This document shows positions 12,910 to 26,000 of a DNA stretch of 64,000 nucleotides, piece after piece. The stretch is from assembly GCA_032158295.1 (NCBI GenBank), contig CM063253.1:8401001-8465000 (forward strand), in the 5' to 3' direction. The position numbers and the translations under genes are program-made. The stretch's first letter is position 1. Each line of letters begins with the position of its first letter. The DNA is from Pycnopodia helianthoides. Lineage: Eukaryota; Echinodermata; Asteroidea; Forcipulatida; Asteriidae. The notes below the pieces were generated by a model. The model saw nothing but the letters and a program-made list of their open reading frames with translations, searched no databases and was not told where the DNA came from.

Positions 12910-13250
12910 TAGTTTTTTGTGTACAACATTGGTAAGATTGAAAATATAAATGTTAACAGATTTGCACATATCTTGCATGATATGAAGATGGTCATGGTGG
13001 AAAACTTCCCTCGAAATAGTTTTGCTTGAAATGCTAAAGTTTTTGAGAAATTAGTAAAACAGTTTTTATCACAGTGATAAAATCAGATGTTTGAAAACAG
13101 TGAAACATATAAAGGGGTCTTTTACTGTTTTTTTGTGACTCTGATTACCGATTGAGCTTAAATTTTCACAGGTTTGTTATTTTATGGATATGTTGGCTTA
13201 CACAAAGTGTGGATACTGGTATTTGACAATTACCAATGTTGTACACATGC
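12910..13250 (-). mobile_element. TTAA MITE, family C (copy 1, degraded)
   Basis: The right end near 13230-13254 reads accaatgttgtacacatgc and then TTTAA; the left end near 12918 has gtgtacaacattggtaa. These are the inverted termini of the family best seen at 34620-35865 and 47215-48021. Confidence 0.55.
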
Positions 13251-13834
13251 TTTAAATTAAAAAATGTGCAAAATATATTTATTTCAGCTGCCCTTGATTT
13301 AATTCAGAATGCATATAAAAGTACAATTAAATTTCGTCAACATAGGGAAGAGTAGCAACTGGATAAAAAAACATAATTTAATTACATGTATAACTTATGA
13401 AAGTACAATTGACCCCTAAGAACAGTGTCTTAGGATGATGTGATTTATACCGAATGGCTGGTGCCAAATGTGATTTTATTTTCTAGTTATATTCAATAAG
13501 GGCACAAAATTTACACTGGACCTTATGCCAAAGACCAATGATTCAAGCATTGGGCCAATTAACTCATGACAGGACAAGTTCGGTTGCCTTGAGTTTTTCA
13601 ATTGAATAACAAAACCCCACTCTGTAATATCTTGAACAAAACCAAATTATGTTCAAATGTTGATTTTTAGTCTGATATCTTTCAATAAGACAAATGAGAT
13701 ACATATTCTCTCACTTCTCTGTATGCTTTCAAAATAAAAACAGTATTTTTCCTCATTTTGATTCTGGTCTTTTAATAACAAATTCTTCTCCTGTAAACAT
13801 TTTGAGATACAAGTCCTGAAGGAACAGCCAAGCC

Positions 13835-14020
13835 AATATCTCCGTGGGTTTATACATCAGAATCGGATGAGTTCATTCCAGCAACTCCCCCTGGCGATCG
13901 AGCAGCCAATCTTGCCATCATCGTTGCAATATCTCCGTGGGTTTAGTCATCAGAATCGGATGAGTTCATTCCAGCAACTCCCCCTGGTGATCGAGCAGCC
14001 AATCTTGCCATCATCGTTGC
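13835..14020 (-). repeat. 93-bp in-frame tandem duplication at the 3' end of the CH gene
   Basis: Two direct copies (13835-13927 and 13928-14020) that differ at only a few bases. The copy nearer the gene body holds the last codons and the stop of the CH gene; the other lies just after the stop. Because 93 bp is 31 codons, the second copy stays in the same frame and is open up to its own TAA. Confidence 0.9.
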
Positions 14021-17000
14021 GCTTATTGTCAAGGGCTTCTGTGGCAGATCGGGCTCCTTTAATGGACTGCAAAAATGCATTTAAAAGTTAAAAAACAGTC
14101 AGCACTAAAAAAGTAAGCATAGAAACATTCGTCTCAGCTGACAATTTCATACAAGTGAAGTTGATGGAGTGAATCTGTTTCTGTGTATGGCTTCAAATCC
14201 ATGCCTGTACTATTGCTATCCTTAACCGCAAGGCACTTACAGACCATGTAACCTTTGTTTGCAAAATGAGTGACCTTGTACATTCCAGGGCCTTTCTGGC
14301 AGGCGAGATACTGCACTGGTCATATGGGATATTTTACATGTTGTGTCATAATTTCCACATGAATTCAAGAGTTATAACAGTAACAGTTGAACAAGTTTTG
14401 AGATGTTCCCCCTCCCCTTCTTCTTACTAAAAAACTGATAAAAATCAAACAATGCAATCTCTATGAAATGTAAGATTTAATGTTGTCTTCCATTGGGCTT
14501 TGTACAAATCTTGCCTGCAGGAAGTCCACTGGCTCTGTTGCTCTTTTGAAAGCGTGTAATGACAGGTCAAATGGTCTGTATGAATATCGTACACTGCATG
14601 AAATCAATAATTAGCCTAATATTAATACCCAACTTACCTCTCGTGGCCTTGATTTCTCAACACCTCTTTATCATTCCAGGTTGTCAACTTATCCCTTGCG
14701 AGGTTGTCATCATCCACAAGGCCGGAAGATGTGTTTCTCATACTGTTCCCGATTCTGGTTCTCGCGTCCGTCCTGGAAGCAGTTGACAAGAATGGCATCG
14801 AGAACGGAGAGAAGAATCTTGAGACGTCCGGTTGGTTCCGCACCCGTGGTGGATTGTCTCTTTGCAAGTGTGAGGCTTCAGCAGGAGATGCATCTGGAGG
14901 CCGATTGGAAGTCTGTTGTAACAACAGCGGAGCATCGTCACTGATTTCCGAATCATAATATTCTCCGGCTTCTGGCTCGAGCAGTGATGAACGTCTTGTG
15001 TTTGGTTTCATCAGGGACGATAGACTGGTCTCTAGCTCTTCCACCTCTTGCATTTTATCTTGAGCTATCGCTCGCTCTGGCACATCGGTGCTACCATCAT
15101 CGAACCCGAGTACCTCCCTTGTCTTCTGGTGGGGCAATGCTGGAGGACTTGTATCAGCACTTCTTCTATCACTGATACTCTCTGTTTCTGTCCTCCTTTG
15201 GTCAGAAATTTGCCTTTCTGGAAGACTCGTGGTCGGAGAGCTTTTAGTTGGGTTCCTCTGGAAGTGGTCATTCCTTTGGAAGTTGTCGTTTCTGTGGAAG
15301 GTGTCATCCCATCTTTTGTCTGTTGGGTAGCTTGTTGATACACTTTGTGGCTTTTGGTTGGTTTGACTCCTTCTCGATGAATCAACAATTGGCAAAGGAA
15401 CATCGTTATCTCTAGAGTACTGCCTGATGAGCTGACGCCGCATACGACTGACTGTTTCCTCTTCATTCCTCATTCTGTCCTTCTCCTCTGCCATAGCCAA
15501 ATGTTGCTGTATTTGTTCAATAAAAAAAGTGAAACGATGCACTGATTATTATGGATTGAATTTCAAACTTCAAGTAATAAACCACTTGGGAAACTTTCAT
15601 TCAATTTTGGGTTGAACAGAGCAAAATTTACTAAGATCGGGATTTGAACCTGCGACCTCCAGATCAACGTGCCGGCGTTCTACCAACTGAGCTATCCAGC
15701 CCTATATTGTCAACATCTTTGTTCAGGGGTGCCAGTCAGAAGCCATTTAAACATAGATACAAAGATACAACCCCTGAAAATAAAGGTATTGACAAAATAG
15801 GACGACTGCCAACAATAGGGCTAGATGGCTCAGTTGGTAGAGCCTAATTCATAATTTACATAATTGAGCCTGTTACTGTTCTTACTAAATAAATGCGCTT
15901 TTTACAATGAGGAAATAAAGTAAATTGCTTTGAATTGCTATCTCTTTATTGCTGAGTTTGGTTTCTTGGATATGGTTAAAAATCTGCACCAGAAATAAAC
16001 ACACCTCTTTGTGTCATACTTTTGTACAGAGTTCCAGAATGCTATACCACTTACCAACGATAACTAGATAATTGATTAAGCTAACATGACAATACTGAAA
16101 AGATGTCCACTCACAGGGACAAGTTACCTCGCTAAGTCGGCAATATTTTATGGAATCAGTTGATTTTGCGAGAAACTGAAACGACGATGATAAGTTGATT
16201 TCTTAGTTTCAGCAAGTCGTCTTGGTGAAATAACTGATCTTGCCAAGCCGACACGTCCCATTTCATAAGAAGACGTCTTGGCGAGTCTTATCTGGATAAG
16301 TGATATGGCACTCATGGTGCTTTGTATCAGGCTCCCAAGCTAAGTTCTTAGGCATTGGATATGTACCCGGATGGGGTATCTTTTAGCGAGCGTTAATTTC
16401 ACGGAACGGCGCTGAACATGCGGAGTGAATGTTTTTGAGGGACTTAAAATTTTTACTGTAATAAATGTAGTCACGAGATGGAAATCAGACCATTTGTGAA
16501 AATCAGACTTTGTTTCCCTAAAACAAAAATCCTTGGGAGCAACAAATTAGAAAGAAAAAACAAGTTTGCAATTTACATTTAAGTTTTCTTAAACTGGGGA
16601 TGAAAAACAAAACTGTATAACTTGTGAGAACTCAGCATTGAAGACCGCGGCTCATCGTATCATGCCAGGCTACACAACCGTAAATGAGAGGAACTTTGAA
16701 CCTTATAAAACTTGTGTTCGCGTCAAAGAGGGCGCTACACTGTAAAACTATCAAGTTCTCACCGTCATCATCTGCTCACTTGCAGCTTTGAGATCTAAGA
16801 GATACCATGGTAACCCATCTTTACCCTGTCCGTCAATCACAGCCTTGAGGTCAACCTCATTCCTCGGTACTCCCAAGAACTGCTCAGCAGCTTCTGTGGC
16901 AATCTCAAGTCTCTCCAGAGGAGTACTGTAAAGAACCTCCTAAAGTAGGAGATGGAAACCGAAAGGTGTAATTGGTTATAAATGGACTTTTGTGACCACA

Positions 17001-20000
17001 GATCCTGTAAACAGAGTTTGAAGTCTATTTGTGGAACTCACACCCTCCATGTAAGTTCAGCCAATCACCTTCACAAGTGGGGGATGACAGAGTGCACTAC
17101 GGGGCTAATTAGTTACTTCTGACGGCAACAATTATGAGCCACTCCATGCCAAATGTTGGGAGTTGTGTTAAAAGTTACAATGGTGACAATTCAATTATGA
17201 GCCATTAGGCACTCCATGCCAAATGTTGGGAGTTGCGTTAAAAGCTCAGATAAAAATAATTTCTTGTACTCATTATACTATAAACCTTTACACTCTCAGT
17301 AACATTTTACATGCGCAAGTCCGAAATAAGACACTATTTTTTCTCTTTCTATTTATCCCAGAGATAGAAAAATGATTATTTTAAGATGTCTGACTGTTTT
17401 CTGAACATGTCAGGCCATTAACTATTTTCTGCCTGTTTAATGAACTAACATTCTCAAGGTTCTATGGCTCTAAAGGCCAACCAGTAGATATTTTGGTGGC
17501 ATGTGGTCCTAGCTTTATGGGCATATACATACCTCCTGTGTAACACTTTCATCCCATAGTTGGTTTACAATAGCACAAAGTAGGATACCATCGGCAAACC
17601 TACACAAAAGAATCACAAACCAAAATTACAGGCATTTTCAGGTGTTTCTAGAATCTTGAAGCATTCACATTTCACAAGGTTTCTATAATGCTAAGGAGCC
17701 CTAAAGGGACAGGTAAAGACAAAATTTACAGGTAAAAAAAAAACAGAGAAGGTATTTTGTTCCCTAAAAGTATTACCTGATTTTGCTCTAAATAACATTT
17801 TGTTAACTCAAAATAATATTGTGTTACCTCAAAATAATGTTTGAGGGAACGAAATGATTTTGAGGGAGTGAGGTATATGTAATATGTCGAGGGAATGAAT
17901 TAATTTTTTTTTAAAACCTGTTCGATCTTTTATTCACCTGTACCTCATGGGTTCTGTACACATATCTTTATTGTAATAATAATCAATAGTATACAATACT
18001 TATTTAGTGTTTTCTATGCAATTTTCAAAGCGCTTCAATTTGTTTTTACCAGGTAAGATCTTATTGAATGAAACCATATGTAGCGACTTTTACGGATTCA
18101 AGGTGCTGTGGTGCAATTTGCAGACAAACCTTACTACAAACACAGGGTCAAGCCCACTTTTCCCCAAAATAAGTGCACTAGATTCTTAAAGATACACTAC
18201 AAAACAAACAGGGCCTACCAAAAGATAAAGCAGTTACGGTTCAAGGAGACAATTATAGCTCAAGGACGCAAGTGCCGCACTACCAGGACCTGAACCCACA
18301 CTCCAACAGCACCAGAATGTGAGTCGAGCGCACTACATCACCTGAGTCACAACACTCTAACAAAGTGTGCAAGAGAGTATGAAACCAGTTCTAGCAGTTT
18401 CACAAATGTTCTAAGACAGGGTACCATACCTAATATCTGCACCACTTATTCTGAATAATCTTTCCCACACTAAACCCAATCTCTCACAACACCAGAGCAT
18501 AAGTCTAGAGCACTACATCACTGCGTCACAACACTCTCATAAGGTGTGCAAGAAAGTATGAAACCAGTTCCAGCAGTTTAACCACTTTTCTTAAGACAGG
18601 ACACCATGCCTAATTCCTGCAAAACTTATTCTGAATAATCTTTCCCACACTGAACCAACACTCTGACAACATCAAGGCAGAGTACCACATCATCGGGCGT
18701 CAACACTCTAATAAAGTGTGCAAGAAACTATGAAACCAGTTTCAGAAGTTTCACCAATATTCTAAAGACAGAATCCATACCTAAAGCCGGCCTCAGGTCA
18801 ACCTTGCGTCAACAAAAAATAGTCGGCGACTGACGTTTCGGGATCACACTGCGCCTGAGCTAAGACCATCGGGAACTTTTCAGTCGGCAATTATTTACGA
18901 CCTGAGCATAACTGCCATGATTTTAAGACAATCGGAAACAGTCGCCGCTCGAAAAAATTAACAGTCGCAAGAGTAGAACAATTTCAACTTGTACGACGTG
19001 ATCCCGACGGTCGGGAACCAATCGCAGTCGACCTGAGCATATTTTGTCTGCGCGTTGTCGACGGTTTGTTGCGGGCGCAAGAAAATCGTAGGTCGACCTG
19101 AGGCCGGCTTAATAACCGCAAAACTTACTCTGAATAATCTTTACCACACTGAACCAACACTCTGACAACATCAAGGCAGAGTCTAGAGCACTACATCACC
19201 GAGCGTCAACACTCCAATAAAGTGTGCAAGAAAGTACGAAACCAGTTCCAGCAGTTTCACAATGTTCTAAATACAGGCCGCCGTACCCAATACCCACAAA
19301 ACTTACTCTGAATAATCATTCCAACACTGAACCAACACTCTGACAACATCAAGGCAGAGTACTACCGTAATCATTGATTTTGACGTTGATTTTGGCCCTA
19401 AGAAAAATGTTTGCGGCTTTTACGCCAACGTGTTAATTTTTAAGAAAAAAAAAACCAACGTACACTTTTTTAAGAAAGATCGTTTGTAAAATTTAGATGA
19501 AAAAAACACTCTTGATCTTGCAGATCATTGTAAGTGACGATTTCAATAACGATCGATGGTTTTAACTTTAATGCATTTTGACTTCAATGCAGCGCAACTC
19601 GCCCTTTGTGGCGATGGACAATGACTGATGTGCCGCCCGCCAGTCACTGTACATCACCACAAAGGACCGCCCAGCGTTTACACTGACACCTGAATCTTGT
19701 TTCAACAATTTCTGTGCATTGCGGCTTATACACCGGGCGGCTTATACGCCAAAGATTACGGCATCACTACTGAGCGTCAACACTCCAATAAAGTGTGCAA
19801 GAAACTACAAAACCAGTTTCAGAAGTTTCGCCAATATTCTAAAGACAGGATGCCACACCTAACACCCGCAAAACTTACTCTGAATAATCTTTCAGCTCAA
19901 TTCCTAGTAGTCTCTTAACCCAGCTGAAGACTGCCATGTCCTCCTTGTACCACACAGTGAAGATACTGTTTGAGCTAGTCTCACAACCAGCCGCTGTTCT

Positions 20001-23000
20001 GTTCCCTGGTGAAACTGATTCCTCCTGACGGCTTGATGTCAGTTCGCCCTCTGCAAATTCACAAAGTGTATCACATTCACTGCATTTGGAAATGAAAAGT
20101 TCTAAGAAATGCTTCCCAAATCGCTGTGCAATTTACACATTGAAGATTTGATTAAAAAATGGGATCTTATAAATACAATTAGAGCAACTTAAAATAAAAA
20201 AACACCATCAAAAACCAAACACCTTAAAGGGAAGGTATACGATTGGTAATCACTCTAAAAAATGAATGGCAATATTAACTGACTTGGTTAGAAGTACAGC
20301 AACCTTCGATAGTATAAAGCATTTTGAGAAATATTTCAATTCAAAATAATGTGGATATTGAAAATTATGTCGGTTTTTATCCCCCCAAATTTGAATCTGA
20401 TGAAATGTTTCTGTCAGAATCATTTCTCAGATTGTGTATTCTTATTAGGGATTATTCTTTATGCGTGGGCATATTCGCTGCAGATTTTGGCGATATTTCA
20501 AACAACACGAACACCTTTTGAAATGAAATTTTCACAGGTTAGTTTTATTGTATATATCTACATTTATATAGAACAATCAAAATAACAAAACGGTCCAAAA
20601 CCCTGACCCCCTCCCCTTCCAATTCCAAGAAAAAGAAGACCCACAAAAACCCAACAACAACAATCACACGAAACAACAATCTTTCACGACAGCTTAAAGG
20701 AAAAAATTAATCTGTCGTAGAGTAAAAAAGAAAGATGCTTAAAATGGTATAAGTTTAAGAAAAACATTCACCATTGTTTTTCCATAGATATAATTTTTTA
20801 TAAAACCACACAAACAAATTAACGAGCTTCAAATTATAACAATCAAATTGACAACTGGAAACCGAATGACTATGACTATTAGAATAATATCATTAATGCA
20901 CTTGAATTGAATTGAAAATATACTTATTATTATAGGCCTATCTTTCTGGTAAATCAACCCTTAAACCCAGTGACGAGAAGGTGTTGAAGAAATCTCAGTT
21001 TTACATGTTGGAGGAAAACCTTCACTAGAGGTAGGGGCTGAATCGCAATCCACACGACCGACTCTGGTACGAACAGCGGGATTTGAACTGTGGTCCACAC
21101 AGGTGAAGTACAGGGCCCAATTTCATAGCTCTGCTTAATGGTAAGCACATTTTGTGCTAACTGTAGCAGACAAATTTGCTTAAGCATAAGCGTATTTCAC
21201 AGGTTAGCAAGAAAATAAGGCAGTCATCTTGCGCAATCACCATGTATTTGAATTGTTAGGTCATTCGTTTTCGTGCAGTAAGCACCGGGATGTTAGCATG
21301 CCTTTTGGTGTGCTTAGGGTTAGCAGCGCTATGAAATAGAAAATTTGCAGTAAGTACAGAATCGGCCAATAAACACTTTAATTAAATTGGGGTCAGGGAA
21401 AAACAAATAAGCCTACAAGTAATGTTACCTTGTCTCAATGAAGTCTGGGGCCATGTGAAACCGGCTGAGGAGAGAGATGCACTAAGTGATGGGGACAAAG
21501 ACTTGTGTTTCCATGACAACACTGGGCTCAAGCAACGATGGTCCTCCAACATGTCACCTAAGAAATATATCAATATTCCCATCATTTAAAAGTCTATTTT
21601 GCAGTTGGTATTTTATGGGCATAATGCATGATTGGTCATGACAAATAAAACTGGTGAATGTTTTTCAATTTGCAAGCTTTGATACCAGAACCAATGGATA
21701 GTTCCCACTCGACTTCACACAGTGAAGCCAACTTTACAGGCAAATCAATCATGTTTTGAAACACCGCAGGTGGCATGCGGGAGTTTGATAAAATTCCTTG
21801 CACGATTGATCAGAGAACCACTTGGAAGCAGAAAAGTTAAAACGCTTGACGCACCTCAAAGCAAAAACTAATATTGCTCTAATGTGAACTATCTATTGTC
21901 CTGAGTATACTTCTGAAATACAACAAGGAATTGAAGAACATAATTATTTGCACAAAAAGTAAGTTCATTTTGTGTCAAATTAGGTGGTCACATTTTAGTG
22001 ATAAAAGAAAGGAAAAAAACAGTGTGTGCACCGTCAGGGATTCTTTGCACGGTCATATCAGGTATTTATTGATAAAACAATCGGATCACATGCTCCTGTG
22101 TCTTTGACAGTTTTCTGGCAAATATTTCTACTTTCTATGCAAGATCAAACTTTGTAATCAATGTTACCATCTTCCAAAAATTATAATCCTTCTAGTGCTT
22201 CATTACATTACAACCCTCCTCAAAATGATACAAAGAAGTTTGCCATGGTAGATTGAATTATCACAGGTCACTGGTCAGGTACATATAACCTCTTATTTCA
22301 ACAGCACCAATTTTGTTGGTTAAATCCCTTTAGAGTGTATTCAATGTTTAGACAAAGACCCTGTGGTATAAACAACATTCCTGCACAACACTTTTGGCAC
22401 TTTCCCACACTCATAGCTTAGTGTTCATTGTGTTTACTAGTAGCTTCGGTGTTTGGGTGTTGGGAAATTTATATACAATATCAAAGTTGCATCCCGCCCG
22501 ATTTTTGCCGAAAATGTTTTTTACTAATACAATTTTTTTTCTGATTGAAATATTGACAAATAAAGCAGATGAAAAACGCACAAAAACTTTTGCATATGCC
22601 ACGGACAATGTACAAAATACAAGTTTATCAAGTAAATTTGTTTGTACATGAGTTAATGTAGGAATCCTGACACTAATTAATTTCTATTTATTAATTAACA
22701 ACCACTATTCATTGGCGGATCTGTTTGTGCAATACCAAAAAATGACAGCTTTTAACTTTCTTGAATCTATAAACATAGTTGTTTAAAATTTCAATCTGAG
22801 TTTGGGAGCAAATTTGCCAAAAATCAGAAAAGCATCTCTTAAGAAAACCCCTCATTTAACATTTGTTCCCTTACTTTTAACATGAAAAATGAGAAACTTA
22901 AACAAAAAAGCATACCTTGAAAGCGTATTTGCATTGCCCGGCAGAGGGCCAGTACAGTCTTAATATTCCCACTTACTACATCTGAATGAAAACAAAAAGG

Positions 23001-26000
23001 ACAATTACAGTATAATAAAAGAAAGAACTGAAAATAGCAAAGATCCATTCTATACATTCTTTTGCGAAAAGTATTTGTAAAATAACAAATGTGGACAAAC
23101 AAGCATGTTTCAAATCTCAAACATGAAATCAATAAAAAATGTAAAACATTTCAGAATTGTTTTTACGAATTTAAAAATCAAATAAATGAAATAACTTGTA
23201 AATGGGTGAAAAAAAGTAACATTCAAAATACAAATGAAATCTACATCAAACACATGTAATCCTTACCTTCAGCATGTACACCTCTTAAATCAACCCCCAA
23301 TCTATCTAGGAATAGAAGACAAGCTTCGGTGTTTTCAACACGATGAACATAGAGGGCAGGATTTTGATGTACACATGGCGGCGACTCATATGCTAGAAAA
23401 ACAAAAACACAAAACAGCTTCTTTATAAAAATATATTAAACAATTTTTAAAGACGTTCAATAGAACATTCTGCATTTAAATGCTATCTGATGGTTTAATA
23501 ATTTTTACATTTTTTAGAATAGGCCTATAAAAATAATGATTCACAGATGAAACATATTATAAGTAAAAATTATACTTATGATTACAATTTATCCAGGACA
23601 ATTATCAAAATTCAATAGAACCACAACTACATTCATCAAAACTGTTAAAAAAACATAAATTTTCCACCAAAATGAAACATTTAACCAGAATGTTTTGTAA
23701 CTGATACTCAATTTTTGTTCATCACTGGCTACAAAATATGACAAACTCATGATAGTACAAGAATCAAAAAAATAAAAACTTTAAAACGATGGCACAATTA
23801 TGTCCAGGAAAATGTTCACCCTTAATTTGTTGTTATTTCAAAAGATAAAGAACTACCTTGTTAAAACTTTGATACAAAACTGATCTACCAAAATGAGAAT
23901 TTCCCTGTTACGTTTTGTAACCGAAATTTGTATTTTTCAAATTCTATACCAACTCATGAAAGTACAAAAACTATTGAGAAAAAGAAAATTTAAAAAAAGG
24001 GGGAAAAAACACCCAAACAACAAACACCAAGGCAAATTTTCTGTCTGAAATGCTCTTTTCTTTCTTTTTTTTGCAAAAAAAAATCAGAAGTTACAACACC
24101 AAATTTAAGTTAGTAAAATTCCTTAAAATGTGACATTTTGATAATTTAGTCAGACCATTTATACTCACAGATTTGTTGGACAAAATACAGAAGAGTGATC
24201 CCATCGGCAATGTCCTCCTGTAGGTCTGATATGCACTTACAATGAGGAACATGTTGAAGGTAATCATTCATCCAAGCAGTGAACTCCTGAAAATGTAAAA
24301 ATTGCGTTTCAATTAAAACCAGGGCTTGAAATACCCACTGGACCAACTGGCCAGAGTCATATTTGACCGATAACCCTGTTCCGTCCCAACTTGAGGATCG
24401 TCCCATTTATAGCTGGGACAGGTCCCTGACTTGAGAGTTACAGTTGGGGCCCAATGGTAGCTGGGATCCAGAGATCTGTCACAATGCAGGGCATCGGAAC
24501 CAGCGATTCATTTAATAGTAATACACTGCATGGAATGGTCGCAACATTAACACTTAAAACTGTGTGGTGAGGGTATTCAGTTGCATGTATGTGGATGTGG
24601 TGGAGTAACAGTTCATTCTTCTCAGTTTTTTTCATGGGGTAGAAATACTCCTACCTCCACAGGTTTTTTCTCTCAAGTTTTACCATAATAATGACCATAT
24701 AAGCAACAGAAACTTGAGAGGGTGGACAATTACTTCAGAGGCACTGATCATTGTGGTTATCTCTATCAGTCTCACTATCATTGTCACTATCACTAAATTA
24801 GGCAATCCCAGTGGGCCGTCCCAACTGTAAGACTCAAGTTGCGATCGGTCCCAACTACAGATAGGATGATCCTAATGTTGGGATGGAACAACCCCCCCCC
24901 CCAAAAAAACAAAAACAAAACCCAAACAAGTCCTGCAGTCTAGTGAAATTCCAAATACATCAGGTCTGATACTTCATTCTTTTAAAGGGCAAGGCAGTTT
25001 TTCCTTATAATGGGCACCTCTATGAATTAACGTTTCTACTGGAACATTTTAAGGGGCATCGAGGCGATGGCCAAGGGCATCGAGGCAATGGCCTCAGAGA
25101 AGTATCAGGCTTGCCATTCCAAAGTAAGGTGGCCCATCTCTCTTCTTTCACCACCTCGCTACTAAAACTTTGCACAAAAGGAATTATAATAATTAAATGT
25201 AAATTTTGAGTCACTTATGAGTTTTTTTGTATTGCACCATATGTATCAAGAACTCATAATTTTGTGGAATGATCAAGTATTTGTGAGACTGTTGCATTCT
25301 TATCAGTTTGCAGGCTGCATAAATTTTGCTTCCGTCATCAATTTGAACTTCTACAACCATGCTTTTAAATTCATAAGCCAGTGGAAACATTGAGCAATAC
25401 TTCATTGGAATATTTGCTGATGTACAGTTCTGAATACAAAGTATGGCAAAATACACAACCAAAATATGCGAAAGTATAGTCATTGGGGCCAAACAGTGGA
25501 CGTGGTGTAGGCCTATAGTTAACTTTAAAATGAACATCCAGCAGTAGGAAATGGTGCTACAGGAGGGTCAATGTTAAAATTTAGTACACTAAAAACTATT
25601 TAGGATTAAGCACAAGAGGTCACCTTTAATCTAACAGTTATCACTTGCAGTTACAGGGTTCTGCCCACAGTGGTCGGTGCCGGAAAACCTGCCCGGCACT
25701 CGGCATTCCCCAACCACCACTGGCAGAATTTTCTTCTTTTCCGACCACCACACATTTTCCAATCTTTTAAATTACACTTGCAATTTCCCTTCAAAGTTTT
25801 TCAACGAAATGTAAAATTGGGTAATTTAAAAGTGAGTGCTTCTTTGATTTGAGTATATTTATATGATCCACCGTGTAACTGATCCATCTCGCAATGGTTT
25901 CCAGGGAAACATTTTTCCACCACTAAAGAAATCCTGGGCAGAACCCTGCAGTTAATAAAACATTTTTTTGATAGTTTCTATTCTTGATACCTTTTTCTCA

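Larger units (their letters stand above)
10324..13834. other. Intergenic DNA between the CH gene and R3HDM4
   Basis: AT-rich sequence with no supported exon. It holds a GGGCCC-type MITE, a GATT microsatellite, a copy of the ggcctgga repeat near 12380-12555, and a family C MITE near 12910-13250. The 3' UTR of the CH gene should lie in the last few hundred bases; TTTATT near 13473 is one of several possible minus-strand AATAAA signals. Confidence 0.4.
18345..19930 (-). repeat. ~180-bp tandem array carrying copies of the CH-gene exon 7 splice donor
   Basis: Direct repeats with a period of about 171-181 bp once two insertions are removed. The marker ctgaataatc starts at 18451, 18631, 19130, 19308 and finally 19880, where it is the real 3' end and donor of exon 7. 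Each unit also has caacactctgacaacatc and aaagtgtgcaagaaa. The units at 19130 and 19308 keep an intact CAGA|gtaagt on the minus strand; those at 18451 and 18631 have aataag instead. The array therefore grew from DNA spanning an exon-intron border. Confidence 0.85.

Noticed and set aside
14681..15338. Plus-strand open frames of 63-96 codons
   Set aside because: They are antisense to the large disordered-region exon of the CH gene, which has consistent splicing and phase.
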